NCBI RefSeq assembly: GCF_002078875.1
Contig: NC_034409.1
Span: 106,063,250 to 106,127,249, forward strand
Direction of reading: 5' to 3'
Source of the DNA: Numida meleagris
Taxonomy: Eukaryota; Chordata; Aves; Galliformes; Numididae
DNA: 64,000 bases
Positions 37,436-46,918 of the stretch are shown one piece after another (position 1 is the stretch's first letter; each line of letters starts with the position of its first letter). Below the pieces are notes generated by a model that was given only the letters and a program-made list of their open reading frames with translations, was not told where the DNA came from and did no database searches. The position numbers and the translations under genes are program-made.

Positions 37436-37590
37436 AGGTAGAAATCATGGGTTGGGATAATGACAGTTTAATAGGACAAAAAAGGACAGGAAAATAATAA
37501 TAATAATGAAAAATATAAGGCATATAAAATAAAGTGATACATAATGCAATTGCTCACCACCTGCTGACAGATACCTAGCCAGCCCCTACT
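37436..37590 (-). repeat. ERV-L LTR fragment (upstream LTR)
   Basis: Matches the middle of the 35388-35959 LTR in the same orientation ('tgacagtttaataggaca', 'aataataataatga', 'gcaattgctcaccacctgctgac'). About 90 bases of its 3' end and all of its 5' part are lost, so pol sequence abuts the LTR directly. Confidence 0.8.
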
Positions 37591-38194
37591 AGGGGAAGAA
37601 TATTAACTCAAACAAAACCAGGGCAACATTACTGCAAAAGGATTTTGTACAAAACCTAAGAGATTTTGATGTGAAAATACTGGGTGCTCTTCAAAATAAT
37701 CAACAGAAAATAGATTGATTACTATTATGCGTCCACTGTTTTCTAGACCACATTCTGTAGGTTTTAAGGTCTCCAGGACTCTTCCATGAACATAAGTGCA
37801 TAGAAGCTGGAAATCTTGAATCGTAGGCTGTACTATTTGTCAGATGCAGGCCAAGGAGAAAAAATACAGGGAAAGTCAGAAACTGTAGGCTTTGTCACAC
37901 CTAACCTATGCTGCAGAACAAGGTGCTTTAGGCTGGATGATGATCGTTCTGCAAAATGCAGTCATGGCCATGTTGTGCTAATTAGATATGACAGAAGCAG
38001 TTGTTCACCAACCATTCTTTGTACAACAGCAGTTTTCTCAGGAAATACAGGAGAAAGAGCACCTGCTTCAGCCCCAAAGTTAACCCTGCTCTTTACAGGT
38101 GGGATGAGGCTTGGGCTGGGGGCTCAGAGTTCTATGGGGATGGAGCTAGTGGAATTTATTTCACCAATAAACCATCTTAAGTACTCCCAAGAAA

Positions 38195-38300
38195 TCATAG
38201 AATCATCATAGAATAGCTTAAGTTGGAAGGGACCTTAAAAGTCATCTAGCTCCACCCCCCTGCTATCAACAGTTTTGCCACCAACTCGGTCCTTCTTCTA
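38195..38300 (-). mobile_element. short CR1 3'-end fragment
   Basis: Starts 'aatcatagaatcatcatagaatagcttaagttggaagggacctt' and continues 'aagtcatctagctccacccccctgc'. An antisense, 5'-truncated copy. Confidence 0.9.
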
Positions 38301-39284
38301 TTCTAGCACTCAGAACAGCACACAGTGCTCAAGGTGAGACATCTCCTTGCCTGTGCTAATTTGAAGTGTTTCTTAAATTTCAAAATGCCAACTTTCTAAA
38401 ATATTGCCAGCTTGTGTTCTTGAGACACTGATGCTATAGATGTGCACCTCTTTCAACAGCCTATGCATTATATCAGGGGCTCCTACTTGTCTCTGGAGTA
38501 TCTGAGGCAGTTCTTCCCTTGTTGCTGAATTTACCTGGAGATGGGAGTTAGGGAAGCTGGTACTATACTGGGGAAAGACTGCTGTTAGAGGGAGAGAGAA
38601 AAGAAGTAGGATTGTGATGCTGTACAGCTGGTCTGGGGCTTGCAGGGGTCCTCAAGGCTGGGGGATGGTGGCAAGGAGCTGCAGCCCAGTAGAGCACCCA
38701 GAAAAGGGTACTGCAGGGGATTCAGACACCTGGGGATACCCCAAACTGGGAACACCTGAGCTGCTGCTGGTGCCACCTGGGTCCTTGCAAACACTCCTCA
38801 ATTCACTCGGCACATACATCTGGGGTAGATACAGAGATTTTATTTGGAAAAACAAACAAACAAAAAACCCAGTACAATTCGTACTTAATAAGTTCTTATT
38901 TTGATTATAAAACCTATGAAAAAAGCAAACATTTTCCAGGTGCCACACAGTCAGAACTGAAAGAGATTTTGCTCCAGGAAGCTAGCATTTACAATTACCT
39001 TTTGCAATTGACATTAATTTGCAAACATTTGCATAGTCCATGTCTGTATATATTTTGTCATATGTAGACTGAAAAGGAGGACACCAGCCGTGGACAGACA
39101 GCGTAGCCAGTACCTTCCAGGAACTGATGTGCCTGTGACACCCATACTGGGGACATTTCAGATTTTTTTTAAGATATGTTACCAGTGATTGAACTCAGAA
39201 GACAACTGAGAAGTAGCCTGTGATCAGGTCATATCAGTATGATTCTGCTGAAATCAGTCAGACCCAGGTGACTGGGAAAAGGAA

Positions 39285-40598
39285 AACATTGCTCTTTTTT
39301 CTAAGAAGGGAAGAAAGGAAGATGTAGGGAACTACAGACTGGTGAGCCTTCCCTCTGTGACAGGGAAGATCATAGAACAAATCCTCTTGGAAGTTATGTT
39401 ATGCCTAACCAATGGAGGCCTTCTAGGATGGAGTGTCAGTATCAGTTGAAAAGGGAAGACTGACTGATGTTATCTACCTGGATATCTGTAAGGCCTTTGA
39501 CATGGTAAAACATCGCGTTCTTATCTCTAAATTGGAGAAGTATGGATTTGAAGAGTTGACTGTTCAGTAGATAAGGGTTTGGCTGGATAGTCTCAGCCAG
39601 AGTATTGTGGTCAGTGGCCGTATGTCCAGGTGGAGGTCCGCCATGAGTGGAGTCCCCCAGGGGTCCGTCTTGGTACCAGTGTTACTTGGCATCTTTATCA
39701 ATGACCCTCTGCATGTTGCAGACAACACTAAACTGAGTGGTACAGTTGATAGGACAGAAGGAAGAGACGCCAGACAGAGGGACCCAAACAAGCTTGAAAA
39801 GTGGGCCTATGTGAACCTAATGAGGTTCAACAAGGCCAAGTGCAAGGTGCTGCATTTGAATCATGGCAATCTCAGGTATGTGTACAGACTGGGAGAAGAA
39901 CTCCTCGAGAGCAGCTCTGCAGAGTAGGACTTGGGGATTCTGATGGATGAAAAGCTGGATATGAGCCAGCAGTGTGCTCTTGTAGCCTCTTGCAGCTCAC
40001 AAAGCCAACGGTATGCTGTGCTGCATCAAAAGAGGGGTGGCCAGCAGGGAGAGAGGGGGGATTGTCCCCCTTTGCTCTGCCCTTGTGAGGCCCCACCTGG
40101 AATACTGAGTCCAGGCCTGGGGCCTGCAGCACAAGAAGGATGGGGAGCTGTTGGAGTGGGTCCAGAGGAGGGCATGAAGATGCTCAGAGGGCTAGAGCAA
40201 AGAAAGGCTGAGGGAGCTGGGCTTGTTCAGCCTGGAGAAGGCTCCTGGGAGACCACACTGCAGTCTTCCATTACTTAATGGGAGCTTATAAACAGGAGGG
40301 AGTCTGACTTTTTACGCTAACTAATAGTGACAGGACAAGGGGGAATGGCTTTAAACTAAAAGAGGGGAGATTTAGGTTAGATGTCAGGGAAAAAATTTTC
40401 ACTGAGAGGCCAGTGAGGCGCTGGCACAGGCTGCCCAGAGAAGCTGTGGTGCCCCATCCCTGGAGACACTCAAGGCCAGGTTGGATGGGGCCCTGGGCAG
40501 CCTGAGCTGGTGGGGGGCAGCCCTGCCCATGGTAGGAGGGGCGGAACTTGATGGGCTTTCAGATCCCTTCCAACCTATGCCGTTCTATGATTTCAGTG
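39285..40598 (+). mobile_element. longest CR1 LINE copy, RT relic to 3' end
   Basis: Spans about 1.3 kb from before the palm domain ('ctacagactggtgagccttccctctgtgacagggaagatcatagaaca') to the 3' end ('ccttccaacctatgccgttctatgatttc'). The translated order is '[11 protein letters not shown]', '[11 protein letters not shown]', 'I-F-I-N-D', '[12 protein letters not shown]' and '[11 protein letters not shown]'. About 24 bases are missing between I-F-I-N-D and the catalytic box, and the box itself is degraded to V-A-D-N. In-frame stops occur (for example at about 39568 and 39925). It cannot encode active reverse transcriptase. Confidence 0.95.
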
Positions 40599-40604
40599 AT
40601 GTGC

Positions 40605-40825
40605 AGCAACAGACAAGGAGCAATGGGAAAAACTGCAATACAGGAAGTTCCGTACATACATGAGGAAGAACTTTTTTACTGTTAAGGTGATAGAGCACAG
40701 GAAGAACTTGCTCAGAGACGTTGTAGAGTCTCCTTCTCTGGAAGTGTCCAAAATTCATCTGGATGCTTTCCCGTGTGACCTGCTGTAGGGAGCCTGCTTT
40801 AGCAGGGGGGTTGGAGTATTTCTGA
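40605..40825 (+). mobile_element. second CR1 fragment, different subfamily
   Basis: 'aggaagttccgtacatacatgaggaagaacttttttactgttaaggtgatagagcac' and 'gttgtagagtctccttctctggaagtgtccaaaattcatctggatgc' followed by 'gtgacctgctgtagggagcctgctttagcagggggg' are blocks of another CR1 subfamily in sense orientation. It directly follows the 39285-40598 copy, which probably inserted at this spot or beside it. Confidence 0.85.
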
Positions 40826-42339
40826 AGAAATTTTAATGAGCTTCCTTTAAGGGAAGGGCTTATCTGAAGGGCTTCTGGATGTACATATCCTGGGAGTCCT
40901 GCTACAGAGCAATGGCAGGTCCTTGAGCAGCATCATGAGTGCCGGTAAAAGGAGCTAACCCGTTCTGCAGCTCTTCTGTTGCTCTCAGAACATCATATAT
41001 AGAAATGTGTTTATATATGCATGTTTTTTTATTATAGCTATACTCACACAAATTTACAAGTGTATTTATTTAAAACAATTATTGAGATACTCTTAAGGCT
41101 ACTGTATGCTATGTATAGTTGAAAAAATACAGATCTGAGGAATATTCAATTTAAAGATAATAATTTAAATACAAGTATCAGAAGAAACATGAAATTGGTA
41201 CATATTTTCAAAAATGCTTATTGAATCTTTAAAAAAAATGCATTTCACCGTGGAAGGAATTTCAGCAAATTAGGACTCCAGATCTACTCATTTTATGTTT
41301 TCGTGAGTACCTGACAAAATTAATGAGATTATTCGTATTGGTAAGTTGGGTTGAACTTACTGACTGAACTTCAAAATGCATTGAAGTCTGTAACACATAA
41401 CCTATTAATTGAGTAGAAAAGAAAGATGTTGGAGGCCTCTGCTTGCATTTGAGATGAAGGTACTGGTGTGGCTTGGGGAGTCTAGGCAGAACATTCCTGG
41501 TCAGAAGACAGAGATCAAATTTTCATGAAATCTAGAACTCCGAGGCTTCCCAGCTCCATTTGTTGTGTTTTTGGATGGGAAACCAGATCAAATTTGCTGT
41601 TATGGAGTGGGAGAAGAGGAATGGAATGCTTTCCTCCCAGTAAAAATTCCCTCATTCTGGTGCTCTGAAGGAGGAGCTGGTGGGCCCTTTGGGTCATGTA
41701 CTTAGTAACTCAACCATTAGAATTTTCTCAGTTCATTTAAGGAGGCGTGTAATTCTTTTTGGCACTGTGATCTATTTAGTTTTACTTTCATTGTTTTCCT
41801 CTCTCTTACAATTTCTACTAGATTTGCAACTGTGTCTGCAGCACATCAGTATGTTACAAGGATGAATGAGTTGTTATTGTTTGGGTCTCCTTCCTCTAAA
41901 GGACAGAGAAGTGCAGACCACTCGCTTTTCACCTCAACATGCCCTAGTGAGTCACCTACAGTCTGCAAAAAGAGAAAGATCCCAGTAACCTGACTCACTG
42001 CTTTGTCTTTTTTTCCAAGCAGCTGGCCCATGTCAAACATGCCACTCACGGCCTCTCCAGCGGAAAGATCGGGAGCAAATTCTGGATCGGTGCAAGAGAC
42101 CCACAGGATGCAGAGTAGATGAAGACTGGAGGAACCTGGTTGGTTATGCCTGCTAATTGGCCAGGGCTTGCTGGCTTCGGGACCCAGACATTTTTCAATT
42201 GAATGGAGAAATACGGTATTTAGAAATTGTATTACTGTTACTTTCTCTCATCTGGCATGAGTGTATGTCTGCTGCTTCTCCAGTCCTTCTTGTTGTCACT
42301 GCTGATGGGTCAAAGGCATGCTTGGTAGCATGCTTAGTG

Positions 42340-42430
42340 GGGAAATATTGGTGGTAGGTGGGTGGTTGGACTGGATGGTCTTTGAGGTCTTTTCCAACCT
42401 TGGTGATTCTATGATTCTGTGATTCCATAT
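42340..42430 (+). mobile_element. short CR1 3'-end fragment
   Basis: 'ggtggttggactggatggtctttgaggtcttttccaaccttggtgattctatgattctgtgattcc'. It lies about 300 bases upstream of the B3GALT5 coding exon. Confidence 0.93.
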
Positions 42431-42738
42431 TGAAAGTAATGAGCAAATGATAAGCATCAGCTAGGGTGACCTGGTATCAGTGAGCTCTCTTGTGTGAGTT
42501 TTTGAGGATATACTGTCTTAGGGGCAGGTTCAAAGAAGAACAAGTGAGAATTTGATTGCCAGCAGTATGTCTTGTAGGAACATTCCTCAGAAAAATGCAT
42601 GTGGGCAAATGCCCAGAGGCAGGCAGCTTTCAAAAAGGGATGACTTGGCTTTAAATCCCTATGCAGTGAGTTTTGTATGCAGCACTGAAGGGAACAAGAT
42701 TTTTTTTTTAATATGCCATTCCTTCTGGTTTATTTCAG

Positions 42739-43689
42739 ATGGATTTCAGAAAATTCAAGGTGCTTGTGTGCCTTGTGGGGCTCAGCTGTGCCAGCTTATG
42801 TTATTTTTACATGAATTTGACTGGACTCTCTATATTCTATGGAAAAAAACAAAATTGCATACTACAAACATTTAGGAGATTTGAAAGAAACTTCTTGCAG
42901 CTCCCAGATATAGAATGCCATAAGAACCCGCCTTTCCTTGTCCTGCTTGTGGCATCCTCAAGTCAAGACGTCGATGCCAGGATGGTCATCCGGCAAACCT
43001 GGGGGAAGGAGAGAACGGTGGCTGGCAAGCGCCTGGTGACATATTTCCTCCTGGGAGCCCCTGTGAATCTTGGACAGCAGGCTGACATCAGTGCTGAAAG
43101 CCAAAAATACAAAGACATTATTCAAAAGGATTTTATGGACACATACTACAATTTGACTTTAAAGACCATGATGGGAATCGAATGGGTTCACCGGTTTTGT
43201 AACCAGTCCAGCTTTGTGATGAAAACTGACACAGATGTATTTGTCAATGTTTTTTACCTCACTGAGCTGCTTCTAAAGAAAAATAGGACCACAGGGCTTT
43301 ACACAGGCTTTCTAAAACTGCATGAGCACCCCATAAGGAAAAATGAGAGCAAGTGGAATGTGAGGATGGAGGAATACTCGGGTAAGACTTACCCGCCATT
43401 TTGTTCAGGGACTGGGTATGTTTTATCCACCGATCTTGCTAGTCAGATCTATAATGTTTCGGAGAGCATTTCATTCATCAAACTGGAGGATGTGTTCATA
43501 GGACTGTGCCTTGACAAATTAAAAATTCAGCCAGAGGAACTTCATTCAAAACAGACATTTTTTCCAGAAAAGATTCCATTCTCTGTTTCTCGCTTTAAGA
43601 AGATTGTGACATGCCATAAAGTAAGCTTATTTGAACAGCGGAGCTACTGGAATCAGTTAGTGACAGAAGAACATGGGATCGTGCTCTAG
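42739..43689 (+). CDS. B3GALT5: beta-1,3-galactosyltransferase 5
   Basis: Complete single-exon ORF of 316 codons; the human enzyme has 310. The ATG at 42739 is the first codon after the acceptor AG, and no upstream in-frame start can be used in this exon. The enzyme transfers galactose from UDP-Gal in beta-1,3 linkage to GlcNAc ends (type 1 chains) in the Golgi. Residues 1-6 are cytoplasmic, about 7-24 form a signal anchor, and then a stem and a GT31 catalytic domain from about residue 60 follow. Visible family motifs: F-L-V-L-L-V (66-71), R-Q-T-W-G-K (85-90), the metal-binding D-T-D at 164-166 in M-K-T-D-T-D-V-F, P-P-F-C-S-G-T-G-Y (219-227) and E-D-V-F-I-G (250-255). The stretch D-x-Y-Y-N-L-T-L-K-T-M-M-G-I-E-W-V-H-R-F (134-153) is nearly identical to human B3GALT5. 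Six N-glycosylation sequons occur (N26, N138, N155, N182, N202, N239). The C-terminal 20 residues differ from human. No frameshift or stop, so it should be functional. Close B3GALT paralogues fit less well. Confidence 0.96.
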   Translation: MDFRKFKVLVCLVGLSCASLCYFYMNLTGLSIFYGKKQNCILQTFRRFERNFLQLPDIECHKNPPFLVLLVASSSQDVDARMVIRQTWGKERTVAGKRLVTYFLLGAPVNLGQQADISAESQKYKDIIQKDFMDTYYNLTLKTMMGIEWVHRFCNQSSFVMKTDTDVFVNVFYLTELLLKKNRTTGLYTGFLKLHEHPIRKNESKWNVRMEEYSGKTYPPFCSGTGYVLSTDLASQIYNVSESISFIKLEDVFIGLCLDKLKIQPEELHSKQTFFPEKIPFSVSRFKKIVTCHKVSLFEQRSYWNQLVTEEHGIVL

Positions 43690-44382
43690 CACCCTCCCTG
43701 ATTGAATTAACAAACCGAAATGCTTTGAATTTACAGGGCTGCACTTGACTCCAGCAGAACTCCCAATTAATTCTAGATCCATCATGTTAAAGACATTTCT
43801 TATGGTTATTTTAGTTCCCATTTCTGTCTCAGAGCACTGTAACACGTTTCTCTCCCATTCACTTCTACCTCTTTTCATCCATTCTCTACATAAACAACTT
43901 TTTTTTTTTTTTAATGGAAGATGCGGGCCCCCAAACCTGCCTTCTCCATGGATTAGCTCTCAAAATCATGCTGCTACCAGACAGGGAATATTTCTGCAGT
44001 GCAAAGACAAACAAAAAACAACAAGGCACTTGCATTTAGAGAAAATAATTGCACCCTCTTCCCTGTCTCCCTTAAGAGATTACTGCATTTGCAGGCATTT
44101 AAGAAAAGTTGCTTGTAGCTGTCAAGATGTTCCCCTCCTGGCACAGGGAACTGTAGCCACGCACTTGCAGTGAGCTCTGTGTGGGCAGAACTGTGTAGTG
44201 GCACAGATCTCCCCTTCAGTCTACACAGAATTTCTTTCTGAGGTGGAAGAATTTGCCCATGCAGCACTCTTGAGACAGCTTTAGATACAGCAGGTCACTT
44301 TGTGAATGTGGAAGGCTACTGCATTGTTTCCTTATGTGTGCCTCCCAGTGTAAATGATTATGTGAAAGAGCTGGATCCATAT
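43690..44382 (+). other. B3GALT5: B3GALT5 3' UTR (inferred)
   Basis: Non-repetitive sequence after the TAG at 43687-43689. I find no canonical AATAAA on + until 45456, which lies in a CR1 copy; an ATTAAA is at 45152. The true 3' end therefore cannot be placed, and the UTR may run past the CR1 at 44383. Confidence 0.4.
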
Positions 44383-44695
44383 CACAGAGTCAGCCATAGA
44401 ATGGTTGAGGCTGTCAATGAGCTCTGGAGGTCACCTGGCCCAACTGCTGCTCCAGTAGGGACAGCCAGGGCTGGGTGCCCAGGCCCATGTCCAGGCAGCT
44501 TCTGAAGATCTCTAAGGAAGAGACTCCACAGCCTCTCTGGTAAGCCTGTGCCAGTGCTCCATCACAGAATCATACTTGAGCCTTCTCTTCTCCAGCCTGA
44601 ACAGGCCCAGTCTTCTCAGCCTTTCCTTGTAGAAGTGATGATCCAGAGCCTGTCATCTCAGTGGTCTTTTGTTGGACTGTCTCCAGTATGTCCAT
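44383..44695 (-). mobile_element. CR1 LINE fragment with 3' end
   Basis: Antisense: 'cacagagtcagccatagaatggttgaggctg..gagctctggaggtcacctggcccaactgctgctc' through 'gcctctctggtaagcctgtgccagtgctcc' to 'tgatccagagcctgtcatctcag'. It is an older subfamily than the 9950 and 19205 types, with a different 3' end. Confidence 0.88.
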
Positions 44696-45204
44696 GAGGA
44701 GCCTCAGTGGAGAGTGTCCTGGTCTTTGTATTGCAATGAACCTAGGAGATATCTTTTATGTTTGTGATTCACTTTGCTGGATTGAAAGCTACTGTAAACA
44801 GTTGATCAAAGCTAAACTACAGTCCCTTTCTGTAGAGAGATAAATAGTACATCTGATTTAGACATTTTCCCCTTAATGAACTGGTTATGTATGATGGAGA
44901 AGATAGGAGGATTTTTCTTTTTTCTTTTTTAAACAAGACTTAGTGAGAAAATATGTCAAAATAATCATTCAGACTAGGAACCTAATTTCTTGTTTGATTA
45001 GCAAGAAAAATTCAGAAAATCTTTAGGATATTTCAAGGTTTCATAGATAAGGGATTGAGCCCTTACAGTAGATATAGTGGAAAATACATTTGAGGTCTGG
45101 GAAGGGAATAAGTTGTTCATAAAATCATGCATTATGCCGTACTCCTATTTCATTAAATTGTGCACAAAGTTCAGTTTTATCATCAAAGAAGTAGTAAAAA
45201 TGTG
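44696..45204. other. AT-rich sequence, nothing recognised
   Basis: Unique AT-rich sequence between two CR1 copies; may be part of a long B3GALT5 3' UTR. Contains ATTAAA at 45152-45157. Confidence 0.4.
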
Positions 45205-45455
45205 AAGTTGGAACACAAGTCTTATGAGGAACAGCTGAGGGAAATGTGATTGTTTAGTCTAGAGAAGAGGAGGCTCAGAGGAAACCTTATCACTCCCTAC
45301 AACCACCTGAAAGGAGGTTGTGGAGAGGTGGAGGTTGGCCTCTTCTCCCAGGTAACAGCGATAGGATACGAGAATGGCCACAAGTTGTGTGAGGGGATGT
45401 TCAGGTTGGATATTAGGAAAAACTTATTCTCAGAAAGCGGTGAGGCACTGGCTCA
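45205..45455 (+). mobile_element. CR1 LINE fragment (3' end missing)
   Basis: 'gaacagctgagggaaatgtgattgtttagtctagagaagaggaggctcag' through 'cacctgaaaggaggttgtggagaggtgg' to 'aaaaacttattctcagaaagcggtgaggcactgg'. It stops inside the conserved 'gaggcactggcacagg' block and lacks the 3' terminal repeat. Confidence 0.92.
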
Positions 45456-46289
45456 AATAAAGTTAGGGGTCTAATTAGGATGGGTGAAAAAGCAAGTAGC
45501 ATCAGCCTTCCTGAGACTTTTTGAGGAGGTCACATGGAAAGATGCAGCAACAAAAACAGCAAGGAGTGATTTAGATGTTTTGGTCTTTCAGGGTTTCCAT
45601 GACATGTTTTCTAATACAACAATTATAATTCAGAAATTTGAATACAGTATTCTATTACTTTGGTTTTGTTTATTTTTCTTGTTTCTGTTCTTTTTACTGA
45701 ACTTAGTGACAGTTGTGTAAGTTCCTTTTTCACTTACCTGTGCCTGAAGAGCAGGATAAATCTTTTCAATAGGAACATGCCCCATCCTGATAAATATTTT
45801 GAGAGTTATATTATGTATTTTCTTCTGATGTAAAGTAAACAGAAGTCATGCACTGTTTCTTGACAGCTGATGATGAAAGATTTTTTTTTGCATATGTGGA
45901 AGAATAATCTGCTCTATTTTAAGTTTCCCATTCAGAAAATAGCCACGTGTATGGTATTAGCAGGGACATGGCTAACCAGGTGGTTGGGTGGGTGGTAAAG
46001 GAGGTGTTTGCCTTCCCCTAGCACATACACTGTGCTGGCAGTAGGGAGCCCAGCTCAAGGCTGAACAAACAGCATCTCCAGCTTGCAGGTGTGTCTGCCC
46101 TTGGACTCGAAACCCTGTTATAGCAGATTTGCTTTTGTTCCTGCCTTCAGTAGGTGCAAAGGCTCAGACTGAACAAGCCTAACAGCAGCATTTAAATTAC
46201 TGTTATTTCCATTTAGCCTGTAGAAACGTCATTTTTCTTTGCTGCTCATTGTTTGTCATTATTGTTCCCAATGTGCAAGCTTGCTATTT

Positions 46290-46662
46290 TACTGCTGGGA
46301 TTACCGCATTCAGTTCTGAGGCTCCCAGCATAAGAAGGACATAGACCTGTCTAGGATGGTCTAGGAGAGGGACAAAAGGATGTTCAGAGGGCTCCTCTCC
46401 TCTTAAGAAAGGTTGATGGAGCTGGGCATGTTTGGCCTGGAGAAGAGAAGGCTCCAGAGAAACCTTGTAGTAGCCTTCCAGTACCTGAAGGGGGCCTACA
46501 GGGCCTGCAGCTGAGGATGGACACTTTTATCAGGGAGTGTAGTGATAGGACAGGGTGTTGCTGTTTTAATGTAAAAGAGGGAGAGAAGAAATTGTTTACT
46601 AAAAGTATGATGAGGCACTGGAACAGCCTGTCCAGAGAAGCTGAGGATGTCCCATCCCTAAA
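46290..46662 (+). mobile_element. CR1 LINE fragment, 5' partner of a chimera
   Basis: 'cgcattcagttctgaggctcccagcataagaaggacatagacctg' through 'agaagagaaggctccagagaaaccttgtagtagcc' to 'aggcactggaacagcctgtccagagaagctgaggatgtcccatccct'. It is broken off at 46662, where another CR1 subfamily begins in the same orientation. Confidence 0.88.
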
Positions 46663-46918
46663 GGTGAGGGAATGGCCTCAACTTGTGCCAGGGCAGGTTC
46701 AGGTTGGATATTAGGAAAAAACTTATTCTCAGAAAGAGTGGTGAGGCATTGGTACAGGCTGCCCAGGGAAGTAGTGAAGTCACTGTCCCTGGAGGTGTTC
46801 AAGAAATGTAGAGATGTGGCACTGAGGGACATGGTTTGGTGGGCAATGCTAGTGGTAGATGGTTGAACTAGATGATCTTAGAGGTCTTTTCCAGCCTTAG
46901 CGATTCTGTTATTCTAAG
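46663..46918 (+). mobile_element. CR1 LINE fragment with 3' end, 3' partner of a chimera
   Basis: 'gagggaatggcctcaacttgtgccagggcaggttcaggttggatattagg' through 'ctgcccagggaagtagtgaagtcactgtccctggaggtg' to 'tcttttccagccttagcgattctgttattcta'. It is the 'agggaggtggtggagtcac' subfamily and starts at exactly the base where the preceding copy ends. Confidence 0.92.

Larger units (their letters stand above)
35388..37590 (-). mobile_element. ERV-L-like endogenous retrovirus remnant
   Basis: Layout on the minus strand, 5' to 3': a partial LTR (about 37590-37436), a degraded pol 3' region with integrase features (about 37430-36380), degenerate sequence, then a near complete 3' LTR (35959-35388). The two LTR pieces share the 'gacagtttaatagga..', 'aataataataatgatg' and 'gcaattgctcacca' blocks in the same orientation. 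Gag, protease, most of reverse transcriptase and the primer-binding region are missing, and pol has stops and frameshifts, so it cannot make retroviral proteins. The ERV-L assignment rests on LTR and pol similarity known from bird genomes. It lies antisense in the presumed B3GALT5 intron. Confidence 0.88.
29892..42738 (+). other. B3GALT5: B3GALT5 5' intron (inferred)
   Basis: Sequence between the CpG-island donor and the acceptor at 42737-42738 ('ggtttatttcag'). It carries five CR1 fragments, a truncated ERV-L LTR (32022-32318) and an ERV-L remnant (35388 to about 37590). Additional non-coding exons may be hidden in it; none can be supported from sequence alone. Confidence 0.5.

Noticed and set aside
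42552..42875. 107-codon ORF overlapping the B3GALT5 start
   Set aside because: It is a different frame running through the intron end and the acceptor into the B3GALT5 coding exon. It is a shadow.
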